From Chloroflexota bacterium (GTDB lineage Bacteria > Chloroflexota > UBA6077), in contig JAJYKO010000506.1 in NCBI GenBank assembly GCA_021788565.1, forward strand, positions 1 through 5,174: a DNA stretch of 5,174 nucleotides, written 5' to 3'. Position numbers and translations under genes: made by a program. Below the pieces are notes generated by a model. It had not been told where the DNA came from. It searched no databases and saw nothing but the letters and a program-made list of their open reading frames with translations. Positions 5,100 through 5,174 of the stretch are shown here, piece by piece (positions within the stretch are counted from its first letter, which is position 1; the number at the start of each line of letters is the position of its first letter).

Positions 5100-5174
5100 C
5101 CACGCGCTCGCGCATGGCCTGGATGGAGGATACTTCTATCCGGCCGCCAGCTTACGCGAGCCAGCAGCCCGCGG

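Noticed and set aside
5128..5141. GGATA-CTTC-TATCC hairpin after the LPxTG gene as a terminator
   Set aside because: Only 5 bp with no T-run after it; too weak to call.

Overview
The window is GC-rich bacterial DNA (roughly 60% G+C by eye, with a more AT-rich patch around 690-910). It holds two genes for exported proteins at its edges, two well-recognised enzyme genes transcribed divergently in the middle, and one small membrane-protein gene. Taxonomy is inference only. A Thr/Ala/Ser/Pro-rich LPxTG surface protein and dispersed GTCATyCCCGC palindromic repeats fit a Chloroflexota-type (for example Dehalococcoidia-like) genome. A Gram-positive actinobacterium is not excluded. No rRNA, tRNA, CRISPR array, transposase or phage gene was seen.

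Layout. (1) 1-385, minus: 5' part of a gene for a secreted protein of unknown function, cut by the window edge. It contains a perfect 13-bp inverted repeat inside the coding sequence. (2) 386-907: 522 bases without a convincing gene. The part nearest the first gene (434-506) carries three overlapping hairpins that cannot all form at once; the rest shows only weak structure. (3) 908-943: a 15-bp perfect stem-loop, the probable terminator of the next minus-strand gene, followed (943-1103) by a stretch dense in inverted repeats. (4) 1104-2252, minus: a single-domain Old Yellow Enzyme-type NADH:flavin oxidoreductase with a four-cysteine cluster at its C-terminus. (5) 2253-2406: a divergent promoter region with good extended -10 elements on both strands. 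(6) 2407-3996, plus: a YtcJ/NfdA-like metal-dependent amidohydrolase starting at a GTG. (7) 3993-4238, minus: an 81-residue three-helix membrane protein, convergent with the amidohydrolase, the two stop codons sharing one CTAG. (8) 4239-4724: intergenic, with a tandem GTCATCCCCGC repeat running into a palindromic MITE-like element (4401-4535). The remaining 4536-4724 holds only a doubtful small ORF and the ribosome-binding site of the next gene. (9) 4725-5099, plus: a short LPxTG sortase substrate made almost only of a low-complexity stalk. (10) 5100-5174: no gene; one weak 5-bp hairpin (5128-5141) without a T-tract.

How the genes relate. The flavin reductase and the amidohydrolase share a 154-bp divergent control region and could be co-regulated catabolic enzymes, but nothing in the sequence links their substrates. 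The two exported proteins are separate units. I see no clear new multi-gene system. The least ordinary things are the RNA-level structures (171-202, 434-506, 908-1072), the repeat-to-palindrome element, the shared stop codons and the stalk-only sortase substrate.
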